45,801 nucleotides of DNA from Fibrobacter sp. (GCA_024398845.1 JAKSIM010000021.1:1-45801), one strand, 5' to 3'. Positions 1-7,902 are shown, numbered from the stretch's first letter. The notes: generated by a model from the sequence alone, not told the origin. Numbers and translations: made by a program.

Positions 1-18
1 AATCCGCGCGATCGTCGC

Positions 19-612
19 ATGCCCAACCGTCCGAGTGACGGAACCCGTATCAACGAAGATATCCATATCTCCCCGATTCGTCTCATCAAAGAGGACGGCG
101 AAGCTGTTGTCATTGAGACGTCCAAGGCATTGCAAATGGCGAAGGACGCCGGACTGGACCTCGTGGAAGTCTCTCCGAACGCCAAGCCGCCTGTATGCAA
201 AATCATCAACTACGGCAAGTACAAGTTCGAACAGCTCAAGAAAGCTAAGGCCGCCAAGGCCAAGCAGCACGTGGTGAAGCTCAAGGAAATCAAGATGCAC
301 CCGAAGACTGCCGAGAACGACTACCTGTACCGCATCAAGCAGGCTTCTGAGTTCTTGCAAGATGGTATGAAAGTCAAGCTTATTATGCAGTTCCGTGGCC
401 GCGAAATGGCTCACATGGACTACGGTAAGCGCCTAATGGAACGAGCCAAGGAAGACTTGCTCCAGTTTGGCGATTTGGAAATGGATTCACGAGTAGAAGG
501 CAACACAATGCTCTCTATTTATGGTCCAAAACGTGGTGCTGCTCCAGCTCCTAAAAAGCCGGACCAGTCACCGAAGCCCGCAACCGAGCCAGAGGCAGCA
601 GGTGAGGCTTAA
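19..612 (+). CDS. infC: translation initiation factor IF-3
   Basis: IF-3 binds the 30S subunit, keeps 50S off and proofreads the start codon-initiator tRNA pairing. The family signature RINEDI near the N-terminus, then GLDLVEVSPNAKPPVCKI and the FRGREMAH segment of the C-terminal domain, make the assignment clear. The two alpha/beta domains span about residues 10-85 and 90-175, followed by a Pro/Lys/Ala/Glu-rich tail. The ATG at 19 has no Shine-Dalgarno sequence, and the frame is open to base 1 (encoding NPRDRR before this Met). The true start, often a non-AUG codon in infC, may therefore lie outside the window. It is followed by rpmI and rplT, the classical infC-rpmI-rplT operon. Confidence 0.96.
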   Translation: MPNRPSDGTRINEDIHISPIRLIKEDGEAVVIETSKALQMAKDAGLDLVEVSPNAKPPVCKIINYGKYKFEQLKKAKAAKAKQHVVKLKEIKMHPKTAENDYLYRIKQASEFLQDGMKVKLIMQFRGREMAHMDYGKRLMERAKEDLLQFGDLEMDSRVEGNTMLSIYGPKRGAAPAPKKPDQSPKPATEPEAAGEA

Positions 613-633
613 CAATAAACCCATGAGGTAAAA

Positions 634-831
634 ATGCCTAAGATGAAAACACATAGCGGTGCTAAGAAGCGCTTCCGCGTGACCGGTTCCGGCCACGTCA
701 AGTTCAAGCGTGCTGGCATGCGCCACATTCAAGCCAAGATGACCACTAAGCGTAAGCGCAACCTTCGCAAGGGCGCTCTCGTTAAGAAAGTCGATACCTA
801 TCACGTCAAGCGTCTGCTTGTTGTAGCATAA
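634..831 (+). CDS. rpmI: 50S ribosomal protein L35
   Basis: A small, very basic 65-residue protein with the L35 start [14 protein letters not shown] and a conserved [17 protein letters not shown] segment. It binds 23S rRNA in the large subunit. The length is normal for the family. The gene lies 21 bases after infC and 12 bases before rplT, with a GAGGT ribosome-binding site before the ATG. The codon choice looks like that of a highly expressed gene. In other bacteria this operon is repressed by L20, but I did not identify an L20-binding pseudoknot here. Confidence 0.97.
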   Translation: MPKMKTHSGAKKRFRVTGSGHVKFKRAGMRHIQAKMTTKRKRNLRKGALVKKVDTYHVKRLLVVA

Positions 832-843
832 AGGAGTGCAAGA

Positions 844-1194
844 ATGCCACGCGCAAAAACTAGAGTTCCTTCCCGCGAACGCCGCAAAAATATCCTCAAG
901 GCCGCTAAGGGTTTCTATGGCCGTCGCAAGTCCAACATTCGTCTTGCTATTGACGCCGTAGCCCATGCCGGTCAGTACGCCTATGCTCACCGCCGTGACA
1001 AGAAGGGTACGTTCCGCTCTCTGTGGATCACCCGTCTCAATGCCGCAGTTCGTGAACATGGCATCAGCTATAGCCAGTTCATTTTCAAGCTTTCCAAGGC
1101 CAACATCCAGATGAACCGCAAGGTTCTCGCCGATATGGCCGTTGCCGATCCTGAAGCTTTTGCCAAGGTCGTGGAAGTCGTGAAGGCTGCCTAA
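844..1194 (+). CDS. rplT: 50S ribosomal protein L20
   Basis: L20 is needed early in 50S assembly and binds 23S rRNA. The 116-residue protein shows the family pattern: a long basic N-terminal helix ([19 protein letters not shown]), then the globular part with [18 protein letters not shown] good ribosome-binding site (AAGGAG) precedes the ATG. It is the last gene of the infC-rpmI-rplT operon and is followed by a hairpin terminator at 1237-1271. Confidence 0.97.
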   Translation: MPRAKTRVPSRERRKNILKAAKGFYGRRKSNIRLAIDAVAHAGQYAYAHRRDKKGTFRSLWITRLNAAVREHGISYSQFIFKLSKANIQMNRKVLADMAVADPEAFAKVVEVVKAA

Positions 1195-1236
1195 TTTTAG
1201 GCTGCTTGAACTGATTCTAGCAAAACGCGAGAAATT

Positions 1237-1271
1237 GCGCCCCGCCCGTAAAACGGTGAGGCGCTTTTCTA
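1237..1271 (+). terminator. rho-independent terminator after rplT
   Basis: The outer arms GCGCC (1237-1241) and GGCGC (1260-1264) enclose an inner CCGT-AAA-ACGG hairpin. A T-rich tract (1265-1271) follows. It ends the infC-rpmI-rplT transcript. Confidence 0.75.
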
Positions 1272-1304
1272 TTTAGCACATTTGCTTTTCTATCTTGTAC
1301 GCCG

Positions 1305-2591
1305 ATGAAAAATTTTCAAAAGACTATTTACCAAAAGACGATTTTGCCGAATGGCGTGATTGTGCAGACCGACTACATGCCGCACGCGTTCTCGACCTCG
1401 GTGGGGGCTTGGCTTCCGCGAGGTTCTCGTCACGAAAAACTTGATGAATTCGGACTCAGCCATTTTTATGAACATCTGGTTTTTAAAGGAACCGAAAATC
1501 GAAGCGCATTGGAAATAGCGCATAGCATTGAGGACCGTGGCGGAAACTTGGAGGCTTATACCACAAGACAAGAGACGGGCTTTTACGCAAATGTGGTAAA
1601 TGAAGATGTTCCGCTCGCGATAGATGTGATTGCCGACATGCTCATGAATCCGCTGTTCGATAAGAACGAGATGGAAAAAGAGCGCAAGGTCATTATTGAG
1701 GAAATTCGCAGTTACGATGATATTCCCGAGGAATTGGCTGGTGATGTTTTTAACGACGCTCATTTTAAGGGCTGTGGCATCGCGCATTCCATTACGGGAA
1801 AGGTCAAGGAAGTCCGTGGACTTACCAACGAGCAAATGTGGAATTACCAACGCCAAGTGCTAAACGATATGCCCATTTACGTTTGTGCGGCGGGCAAAGT
1901 CAATCACGAAGAATTGGTGAATTTGTGTGCAAAGAAGTTCTCTCGCAAAAAGTCGGGAAAAATTTTGCCGCATGATGTTTATACCAGTCGCAATTCCGTG
2001 AAGATTGTTGGCAAGCAAGATATTACGCAATCTAATTTGTTCTGGGGCACGAGCTTTGGCTATACAGACCTCGATGAGGATGTTCGCTATGCGCTTTCGC
2101 TGTTTAATGTGGCGATTGGCGCTGGTATGGCGAGCCGCTTGTTCCAAAAAATCCGCGAAGAAAATGGCCTCGCGTATTCCGTGTACTCAACGGCTGATAT
2201 TTACCGCGACTGCATGGACTGGGGTGTTTCTCTGGCGACGGAACCGCGACAACTCAAAAAGGCGCTTTCGCTTGCAATAGACGAAGTCCGCAGTTTTTTG
2301 AAGAACGGTTTTGGCAAGGATGAGTTGGCCCGCACCAAGACGAACGTTATTGGGGGCCTGCGCCTGGGGGCCGATTCGCCGGAAAAGCGTGTGATGCGAC
2401 TTGCGGAACAGACGCTTCACTTGGGTTGTTTTTACCCGATGGAATTTGTGGAAAGACGAATCGATAAAATGGACGAAAGCCTAATTGTTGAAACGGTCAG
2501 GAATGTATTTGACGCTGGCAAGTACACGATTGCGGTTGTGCAGCCGGAAGACGTGAAAAAGCCGGATCTCAAAAGTTTTCTGGATTTCTAA
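1305..2591 (+). CDS. M16-family zinc metallopeptidase
   Basis: A 428-residue member of the M16 (pitrilysin/insulinase) family of the short, M16B-like kind. The inverted zinc motif HFYEH (HxxEH, residues 53-57) is intact, and a downstream ERKVIIEEI segment supplies the expected third glutamate ligand. The C-terminal half is the inactive-type second domain (Peptidase_M16_C), with the GLAYSVYS segment. There is no signal peptide, so a cytoplasmic peptidase of unknown substrate is likely. The gene stands alone between two terminators. There is no ribosome-binding site, and a TATCTT hexamer at 1291-1296 lies 8 bases before the ATG, so the mRNA may be leaderless. Confidence 0.92.
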   Translation: MKNFQKTIYQKTILPNGVIVQTDYMPHAFSTSVGAWLPRGSRHEKLDEFGLSHFYEHLVFKGTENRSALEIAHSIEDRGGNLEAYTTRQETGFYANVVNEDVPLAIDVIADMLMNPLFDKNEMEKERKVIIEEIRSYDDIPEELAGDVFNDAHFKGCGIAHSITGKVKEVRGLTNEQMWNYQRQVLNDMPIYVCAAGKVNHEELVNLCAKKFSRKKSGKILPHDVYTSRNSVKIVGKQDITQSNLFWGTSFGYTDLDEDVRYALSLFNVAIGAGMASRLFQKIREENGLAYSVYSTADIYRDCMDWGVSLATEPRQLKKALSLAIDEVRSFLKNGFGKDELARTKTNVIGGLRLGADSPEKRVMRLAEQTLHLGCFYPMEFVERRIDKMDESLIVETVRNVFDAGKYTIAVVQPEDVKKPDLKSFLDF

Positions 2592-2607
2592 AAATGTTGT
2601 AAAAAAA

Positions 2608-2633
2608 AGCGGCTCTGCGAAGCCGCTCTTTTT
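2608..2633. terminator. bidirectional terminator between M16 gene and deaD
   Basis: Perfect 7-bp arms AGCGGCT (2608-2614) and AGCCGCT (2621-2627) with a 6-base loop. A T-tract lies on the right and eight A's on the left, so it can act in both directions between the convergent genes. Confidence 0.85.
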
Positions 2634-2647
2634 ATGCATTAAAACGA

Positions 2648-2704
2648 GTCATCCTGGAGGGGCTTTGCCCCCGACGGGATCCAAACGCAATGTTCAGCGT
2701 TTGG
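2648..2704. repeat. palindromic intergenic repeat behind deaD
   Basis: Two adjacent hairpins fill the gap behind the helicase gene. One has GGGGC (2659-2663) pairing with GCCCC (2667-2671), framed by GTCATCCTGG and GACGGGATCC. The other has 8-bp arms CCAAACGC (2681-2688) and GCGTTTGG (2697-2704). The GTCATCCT...GGATCC frame looks like a dispersed palindromic repeat, but this window alone cannot show copy number. Confidence 0.4.
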
Positions 2705-5221
2705 TTAATGTCTGCCGAATCTGCGCGTCTTGCGGAATGGCTTGTCGCCAAAATCGCGTTCGTCGTGATCCTTGCGGAATGGCTTATCGCCGAATTTCTG
2801 GCGGCGGCGTTCTTCTCGGTTTGGGCGGCCGCCGAATTCGCTTCTGCTGCCGCGCTCAAAATCACCGGAACGTTCTCCTCCGAAATGGCCTCTGCCTTCG
2901 CCACGGTCGAATCCACGTCCGCCGCGCCCGCCAAATCCGCCGCGGTCCCTGCGGAAGTTTCCGCGGTCGTCGCGATGGTAGCTTCTGCGTTCGCTGCGGT
3001 TTTCGCGCGGGCGAGTCCCCTTGGCGGGGCCTTCGGGAGGTTCGTCTGTCATCACGCGGAATCTGGCGTCGTAACCGCGGATGGTCATGTTCGAAAGAAT
3101 GTCTAGAACATCCTGCGGCAAGGCTTCCGGGAGTTCAACGGTACTGAATTTGTCGAATAACTTAATGCGTCCGATGTTGCTCGAGTTGATGTTTCCTTCG
3201 CCGGCGATGGCGCCTACGATATCCTTCGGGGTCACATGGTCAATGCGGCCAACACCCAGGTAGTAGCGAAGGAATCCTTCCTCGACTCCGTTCAAGCCTT
3301 CCTTGCGTTCTTTGCGCATGCGTTTTGCTTCGTCGCCACTCAGGCCGAAATCATTTGATTCGCAAACACTTGCGTTGCCAAGGAAGTCTCGACCGGAGCG
3401 TTCCTTTTCGCGGCGTGCGGCTCGCGGTGCGTCAAGTGGCGCAAGTTCCGGGAACAGCGGCTGCTTTTTCTGGTAAATCTTGATGACGGCTGCGGCAACG
3501 TCTTCGGCAGTAATCGGGGTTGTACTTCCGTCTTCGTTTTCAACGCCGTTTGTAAGGTTGTTGCCTTCGGCGCAGAGTTCCTGCACCAATGTTTTGAACT
3601 TGTCAAGTTCGCCGTAACTCAAAACGCTCTTTAGTTTGTTCTTAAAGGCGGCAACGCGCTTTGCACTGATGATATCTGCCGTAGGCATTTCCATGGTATC
3701 AATCGGCTGGCGGGTGGCGCGCTCGATAATCTTGAGCATCTTCTTTTCGCGCGGCGTGATGAACAGGATGGCTTCGCCTTTACGCCCTGCGCGGCCTGTA
3801 CGGCCAATGCGGTGCACGTAGGATTCCGTGTCGTAAGGAATGTCGTAGTTCACCACCAAGGAAATCCTATCCACGTCAATGCCGCGTGCGGCGACGTCTG
3901 TTGCAACGACGATGTCGAGTTTTCCCATCTTCAAACGGTTGATGGTGCGTTCGCGCATGCTCTGGGCCAGATCGCCGTTAAGCGGTGCCACGTTGAAACC
4001 GCGGCTTTCCAGCTTTTCGGCCACTTCGGTGGTGTTCTGCTTTGTACGCACGAAAATCAATACGCCATCAAAATCTTCGCCTTCCAGTACGCGGGCCAAG
4101 GCTTCGATCTTGTGCTCGTTTTTTACCATCAAATAGCGCTGATGGATATTTTCGACGGTTGTCGTTTTCCCTTCGATGAGCGCTTCTTCGTATTCGCCGA
4201 GGTGCTGCTCGATAATCTTCTTGACGGCTGTCGGCATGGTGGCGCTGAAGAGGGCGCGCTGTGCGTCGCTCGGGATTTCCTTCAAAATCTTGTCCACGTC
4301 TTCCATGAAGCCCATGTCGAGCATTTCGTCGGCTTCGTCCAAAACGATAGCCTTCACGGCGCTCAGTACAATCGTTCCGCGGTTGATGTGGTCAATCAAA
4401 CGGCCCGGCGTTGCAACGATGATGTTGGCATGGCGCTTGAGTGCGCGAATCTGCACGGCGATATCCTGGCCACCGTAAATGGCGACCACGTGAATCTTCG
4501 GCATTTTCACGGAGTACTGCTGGATGGCTTCTGCCACCTGGATGGCGAGTTCGCGAGTCGGCGTAAGCACCAACATGGAAGTTTCGTGACCGTTGAATTC
4601 AATGCGAGAAAGCAGCGGAAGCGTGAATGCCGCGGTTTTTCCTGTACCGGTTTGTGCGGTACCCAAAAGGTTTGCCCCTTGCAACAAAGCCGGAATGGCT
4701 TTTGCTTGGATAGGCGAGGGCGTTTCGTAACCCGCGAGCTTAACCGCTTCAAGAACTTCTGGAGAAAGTCCCAGGTCCTCGAAAGTCACGAGCGATTCGT
4801 CCCCGTCGCTTTCTTCGTCATCCAAATTTTCGCTTTCGTCTTTTTCGCAGTCATCGGCTACCGCGCATTCTTTTTCAGAGCCGTTGTCTGGTTCGACCGG
4901 CGTTTCGTTACGAGAGTCTTCATTTTCTGCATGGTTCGTTTCTACTGCGCCCGTTTCGGCGGCTTCTTCGACTTTGTCGTCCGCATCATCGATAAACTCA
5001 ACTTTCTCGCCCTCGGCAATTTTGGATTTGGGGCCCGCCTTTACCACGTCACCGTTGTCGTCCACTACGACCCCGTTCGGGTTGTTTGCGAAAAATGCAG
5101 CCTCGTCGGCTTCGTCTTCGTCCGCCCCGTTTGCGATGGCACACAAAAAAGCGTCCGCTTCCTTCGCGATGTTGGATTTCGGGTCAATATCTTCTTCAGG
5201 AATACGATCTTCGGTATTCAT
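2705..5221 (-). CDS. deaD: DEAD-box ATP-dependent RNA helicase (DeaD/CsdA type)
   Basis: An 838-residue RNA helicase. A long acidic, low-complexity N-terminal extension (about residues 1-145) is unusual for the family. The core follows: Q-motif region (about 147-171), Walker A AQTGTGKT (189-196), PTRELAIQ, TPGR, DEAD, SAT and HRIGRTGRAG. Behind it lies a DbpA/CsdA-type RNA-binding domain (about 655-735, RYYLGVGRIDHVTPKDIVGA), then an Arg/Gly-rich RGG tail (about 750-838). This order matches DeaD/CsdA proteins used in ribosome assembly and cold adaptation. The start is supported by AAGGTG upstream (5229-5234 on the minus strand). The 5' leader is long (see the promoter at 5363-5391). Confidence 0.93.
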   Translation of the reverse strand: MNTEDRIPEEDIDPKSNIAKEADAFLCAIANGADEDEADEAAFFANNPNGVVVDDNGDVVKAGPKSKIAEGEKVEFIDDADDKVEEAAETGAVETNHAENEDSRNETPVEPDNGSEKECAVADDCEKDESENLDDEESDGDESLVTFEDLGLSPEVLEAVKLAGYETPSPIQAKAIPALLQGANLLGTAQTGTGKTAAFTLPLLSRIEFNGHETSMLVLTPTRELAIQVAEAIQQYSVKMPKIHVVAIYGGQDIAVQIRALKRHANIIVATPGRLIDHINRGTIVLSAVKAIVLDEADEMLDMGFMEDVDKILKEIPSDAQRALFSATMPTAVKKIIEQHLGEYEEALIEGKTTTVENIHQRYLMVKNEHKIEALARVLEGEDFDGVLIFVRTKQNTTEVAEKLESRGFNVAPLNGDLAQSMRERTINRLKMGKLDIVVATDVAARGIDVDRISLVVNYDIPYDTESYVHRIGRTGRAGRKGEAILFITPREKKMLKIIERATRQPIDTMEMPTADIISAKRVAAFKNKLKSVLSYGELDKFKTLVQELCAEGNNLTNGVENEDGSTTPITAEDVAAAVIKIYQKKQPLFPELAPLDAPRAARREKERSGRDFLGNASVCESNDFGLSGDEAKRMRKERKEGLNGVEEGFLRYYLGVGRIDHVTPKDIVGAIAGEGNINSSNIGRIKLFDKFSTVELPEALPQDVLDILSNMTIRGYDARFRVMTDEPPEGPAKGTRPRENRSERRSYHRDDRGNFRRDRGGFGGRGGRGFDRGEGRGHFGGERSGDFERGSRSEFGGRPNREERRRQKFGDKPFRKDHDERDFGDKPFRKTRRFGRH

Positions 5222-5529
5222 TATGGTTCACCTTTCAACCTGTGAACCTCATCTGCGGCCCGTGCCGCACCATCTGACGCCTGAATCTTCGCGTCGAAAA
5301 GCCCCGAAGCGCACTCGCGCTTATAAACCTGAAGTTCGTTAGGTCTCTTGAATTTTGCGCCAAATTTAGAAAAAGGAAGTCGCGAATGCAATGGTAGTGC
5401 GAAAAATGTAAAGATGGCTTTTTTTGAAGAAGAAAATTGCTGATTTTCCCAAACGGATGTATTTTTGAATCACGGGCGTTATAGAAATTGATCGTGTTGA
5501 ACAAAAGACGCTTTAGAAAGGATTGATTT
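5222..5529. other. intergenic region with structured deaD leader
   Basis: This is 308 bases between divergent genes. On the minus strand, the predicted start near 5356 would give deaD a leader of about 135 bases containing a GC-rich hairpin GCGGC-CCGT-GCCGC (5255-5268). On the plus strand, TTGCTG (5437-5442), 17 bases, then TATTTT (5460-5465) is a possible promoter for the lipoprotein gene at 5530. I see no protein-coding gene here. Confidence 0.4.
5363..5391 (-). promoter_or_regulatory. predicted deaD promoter
   Basis: On the minus strand, TTGCAT (5391-5386), a 17-base spacer and TAAATT (5368-5363) form a sigma-70-like promoter. The predicted start is about 135 bases before the deaD ATG. 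Prediction only. Confidence 0.4.
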
Positions 5530-6048
5530 ATGTACAAAAGATTGATTGTCGCTGCTTTGATGCTTGCCATGGCCGCTTGTGACGACTCTTCCACGGGGGC
5601 TGGTGAATCTACTTCAAACGGGACGTCGAAAAATGGCAAACGCCCAACGCAGTCCATGGAATTCTCTTGCGATGTCCAAGATACGGAAAATGGCGTCCGC
5701 CAGGTTTTAAACTTCCCGAACCGAATGTATGAGATAACGGAAATCTCCAGGCAAGGGACCGACAAGATCCTTTTGGATTATGACATTTGGTTTTATGGTC
5801 CGGAGGCGTACGATTTCCCGAAAATGTGCGCCAAGACCGCCGAAGATGCCAGGTTCTATGTGGAAGGGAGCTATTCCTGCGAAAATTTCCATCTCGTGTA
5901 TCAGGTGCTAGACGAATATCGTGAGGGGGAAAGGGATTATGGAGCGGCTAATTCAATAGAGGAATTCCGCCTAGAGGCGTTAGGTGATTGTGAATCGAAA
6001 TATGAATGGTACCTTGATGATCTTAGGGGTGATGACGAAGATTATTAG
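5530..6048 (+). CDS. putative lipoprotein of unknown function
   Basis: I do not recognise the family. The 172-residue protein starts with a lipoprotein signal peptide (basic MYKR, hydrophobic core, AMAAC with Cys17 as the lipidated residue). A short Ser/Thr/Gly-rich linker follows, then an acidic domain with four further Cys (in FSCDVQ, KMCAKT, YSCENF and GDCESK) that could form two disulfides in the periplasm or on the surface. AAGGA before the ATG supports the start. It stands alone between divergent deaD and the tRNA gene. Confidence 0.75.
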   Translation: MYKRLIVAALMLAMAACDDSSTGAGESTSNGTSKNGKRPTQSMEFSCDVQDTENGVRQVLNFPNRMYEITEISRQGTDKILLDYDIWFYGPEAYDFPKMCAKTAEDARFYVEGSYSCENFHLVYQVLDEYREGERDYGAANSIEEFRLEALGDCESKYEWYLDDLRGDDEDY

Positions 6049-6075
6049 TTTTTTACCCCAAAGCCGTAACCAGCA

Positions 6076-6104
6076 TAGACGGAACGGAAAAGTTTTGCTA
6101 TATT
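6076..6104 (+). promoter_or_regulatory. possible tRNA-Ser promoter
   Basis: TATATT (6099-6104) lies 11 bases before the mature tRNA 5' end. TAGACG, 17 bases further upstream, is a weak -35 element. The TATATT hexamer recurs before several genes in this window. Confidence 0.35.
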
Positions 6105-6115
6105 AGTCGCACCTT

Positions 6116-6200
6116 GGAGAGATGCCAGAGTGGTCGATTGGGCCGGTCTCGAAATCCGGAGACTGTCACAGGTCCGAGGGTTCGAATCCCTCTCTCTCCT
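6116..6200 (+). tRNA. tRNA-Ser (anticodon CGA)
   Basis: The acceptor arms GGAGAGA (6116-6122) and TCTCTCC (6193-6199) pair perfectly. The T arm is GAGGG-TTCGAAT-CCCTC (6176-6192). The anticodon stem-loop CCGGT-CTCGAAA-TCCGG has CGA at positions 34-36 and so reads UCG. A long variable arm, typical of class II tRNAs, pairs GAC with GTC. It closely resembles E. coli tRNA-Ser(CGA). CCA is not encoded. The base at the discriminator position (6200) is T, whereas G is usual for tRNA-Ser. Confidence 0.95.
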
Positions 6201-6244
6201 CTGAAACAAAAAGGACACCCGTCAGGGTGTCCTTTTTGTTTCAG
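6201..6244 (+). terminator. tRNA-Ser terminator
   Basis: A perfect 20-bp inverted repeat (arms 6201-6220 and 6225-6244, loop GTCA) includes the core GGACACCC/GGGTGTCC followed by T5. It starts one base after the tRNA. The right arm and the following sequence are duplicated at 6392-6449. Confidence 0.85.
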
Positions 6245-6275
6245 AACAGGGAAAATCCGAACCCTCGGAGAGGGT
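6218..6275 (+). repeat. 58-base direct repeat, copy A
   Basis: Identical over 58 bases to 6392-6449. It covers the loop and right arm of the tRNA terminator plus a CCGAACCCTC/GAGGGT hairpin. Confidence 0.95.
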
Positions 6276-6392
6276 TCGACAGCCGGCGGCGAAACGGAGT
6301 GAACCGCCGCCGGATGGGATCGAGGCCGCAGGCCTCCACCCGGAGGGCAAGCGCTGAACGCAGTGAGGCGCTTGTCCAATCCCTCTCTCTCC
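6270..6392 (+). repeat. duplicated tRNA-Ser 3' end split by a structured 98-base insert
   Basis: GAGGGTTCGA at 6270-6279 equals the tRNA T-arm start (6176-6185). The 15 bases at 6378-6392 equal the tRNA 3' end (6185-6199). Between them lie 98 bases (6280-6377) made of three GC-rich hairpins: CCGGCGGC/GCCGCCGG, GAGGCC-GCA-GGCCTC and CAAGCGC/GCGCTTG. The arrangement looks like a copied T-arm/acceptor segment interrupted in the T loop. The mechanism is unknown. Confidence 0.7.
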
Positions 6393-6449
6393 CCGTCAGG
6401 GTGTCCTTTTTGTTTCAGAACAGGGAAAATCCGAACCCTCGGAGAGGGT
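6392..6449 (+). repeat. 58-base direct repeat, copy B
   Basis: Identical to 6218-6275. The left arm of the terminator hairpin is missing here, so this copy cannot form the full terminator. Confidence 0.95.
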
Positions 6450-6646
6450 GAGGTATATAAAATCTCTATTTTCCTTTGATTTTTGAGAATTGAAATAATT
6501 TATATGTAATATAAAAAAAGCGTATAAATAGCGGTCGGACTGGTGATTTTATATGCCTTGTGGCGTTTCCCGCGCTTTACCTCGCGACTTTCCCCGCGCA
6601 TTACCTTGCAACGTTTCGCGCGGGTCCCTAAGTGTTTTCGCAGTTT
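6450..6646. other. non-coding stretch with three CG-rich repeat units
   Basis: AT-rich up to about 6555. Then come three degenerate units of about 23 bases beginning GTTTCCCGCGC, CTTTCCCCGCGC and GTTTCGCGCGG (about 6564-6630), directly behind the TraB-family gene. I see no gene. Confidence 0.4.
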
Positions 6647-7819
6647 TTAGAATGCTTGGTAAATCTTGAAAATGGCGAGAATCTTCCCGATAATGGCGGG
6701 GATTCCCGGACACAAGAAGCAGAGGATGACGCGAGTAACGCGGTTCTTCCACCAGCGCTTTACTTGCCAAACGTCGTCGCTTAGAGTTTCCATTTCTTGC
6801 ACGCGTGGCGGTCGCATGTACACTTGTGTGAGAGCTGTAAAGAACCCGACTCCGATGAGTGGTGTGAGACCTGTGAACGGCGCTACGACCAAAGCCACAA
6901 GAATGGTCAGCGGGTGGCCTCCTGCGATAATGGTGCCGAGCATGGCTCCACCGCCAGTGAGCAAGGCCCACTGCAGGCTGAGTTCTCCTGCTTTTTGTAC
7001 TCCGGTCTGGTAGCCCACAAAAATGATGCTAGCGATAATTGCGATAGGAATAGCCCAGCCGATGATTTTCCAAATTGGAGCGCTTTTGGGAATAACGCTA
7101 ATGGATTCCTCGCTTGGCAGTTCCTTGTTGTTTTCGATAATTCCTGTAATGCCCTTGGCGTGTCCAGCGCCAACGACGGCGACAATTTTTTTGCCGGGGG
7201 CGTTCTTGATGCGGGAGGCGAGGAACTGGTCGCGTTCGTCAATCAGCACCTGCTTGACTTCGGGGAACGTCTTGCCGAACTCCTGCATCATGCTGTTCAG
7301 GGCGTCCTGTTCTTTAATCTTGGCGAGGTCTTCTTCGCTAATTTCTGTTTTGTCGAAAATGCTTGCAAAAAGACCTCCCAGCAGGCTGAACTTGCGGTAC
7401 CAGCGGGTGCAGGCCCAGGTGCGCTTGAGGGTGATCTTGATATCGCGGTCCGCGAGAACCATCGGGATGTTTTGCTCGTTTGCAATATCTACGGCTTCTT
7501 TAAGTTCGGAGCCGGGCTTTACTCCCGTCTGTTCGCCCATTCTTTTTTGGTAAGACCCGAGGACGAGGTTCGCTATGAGTGTTGCAAGTTGTTTCTTTTT
7601 AATGACTTCCTTGAGGTCCGTGTTTTTCCAGCGGTCAGGGTCCTGGATGGACTTGAGACGGCCTTCGTCAAGTTCCACACAAATGGTGTCCGGTTTCTCT
7701 TGTTCTATAGTTTCTCGAACAAGTTCTTTTGAAACCTGAGAAATGTGTGCGGTTCCAATGAGTACGATTTCCCGTCCATCTTGGGTATGTATGCGGTATA
7801 TGTCGGCATTTTCGCTCAT
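6647..7819 (-). CDS. TraB/PrgY-family membrane protein
   Basis: A 390-residue protein of the TraB/PrgY (GumN-related) family. The N-terminal domain carries LIGTAHIS (the GTxH motif), CVELDEGR and GAGHAKGI, conserved family motifs proposed to form a metal-dependent active site. The C-terminal part has about four hydrophobic segments (IIGWAIPIAIIASIIFVGY and others). The enterococcal relatives inhibit pheromone signalling. The role in other bacteria is unknown. The Met of MSENADIY is chosen as start, because the longer reading frame (to 7885) adds an atypical hydrophobic leader overlapping the divergent gene's promoter. There is no ribosome-binding site, and TATCTT (7835-7830) lies 10 bases before the ATG. 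Confidence 0.85.
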   Translation of the reverse strand: MSENADIYRIHTQDGREIVLIGTAHISQVSKELVRETIEQEKPDTICVELDEGRLKSIQDPDRWKNTDLKEVIKKKQLATLIANLVLGSYQKRMGEQTGVKPGSELKEAVDIANEQNIPMVLADRDIKITLKRTWACTRWYRKFSLLGGLFASIFDKTEISEEDLAKIKEQDALNSMMQEFGKTFPEVKQVLIDERDQFLASRIKNAPGKKIVAVVGAGHAKGITGIIENNKELPSEESISVIPKSAPIWKIIGWAIPIAIIASIIFVGYQTGVQKAGELSLQWALLTGGGAMLGTIIAGGHPLTILVALVVAPFTGLTPLIGVGFFTALTQVYMRPPRVQEMETLSDDVWQVKRWWKNRVTRVILCFLCPGIPAIIGKILAIFKIYQAF

Positions 7820-7873
7820 AACGGGTCTCAAGATAGAAAAACAAAGGCTGTGGAATGTATAAAAAAAACAAAA

Positions 7874-7902
7874 TTTGGTAAGCATTTGAAAAAATGTTGT
7901 AT
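7874..7902 (+). promoter_or_regulatory. predicted promoter of lipoprotein gene 7942
   Basis: TTGGTA (7874-7879), a 17-base spacer and a TGTATA/TATATT hexamer (around 7897-7904) form a plausible sigma-70 promoter, divergent from the TraB-family gene. Confidence 0.35.

Noticed and set aside
3812..5245. 477-codon open frame on the plus strand across deaD
   Set aside because: It is antisense to the helicase core with its DEAD and Walker motifs, and has no domain or ribosome-binding site of its own.
6098..6451. Small open frames on both strands over tRNA-Ser and its trailer
   Set aside because: They read through the tRNA, terminator and repeats. They are typical spurious proteins at tRNA loci.
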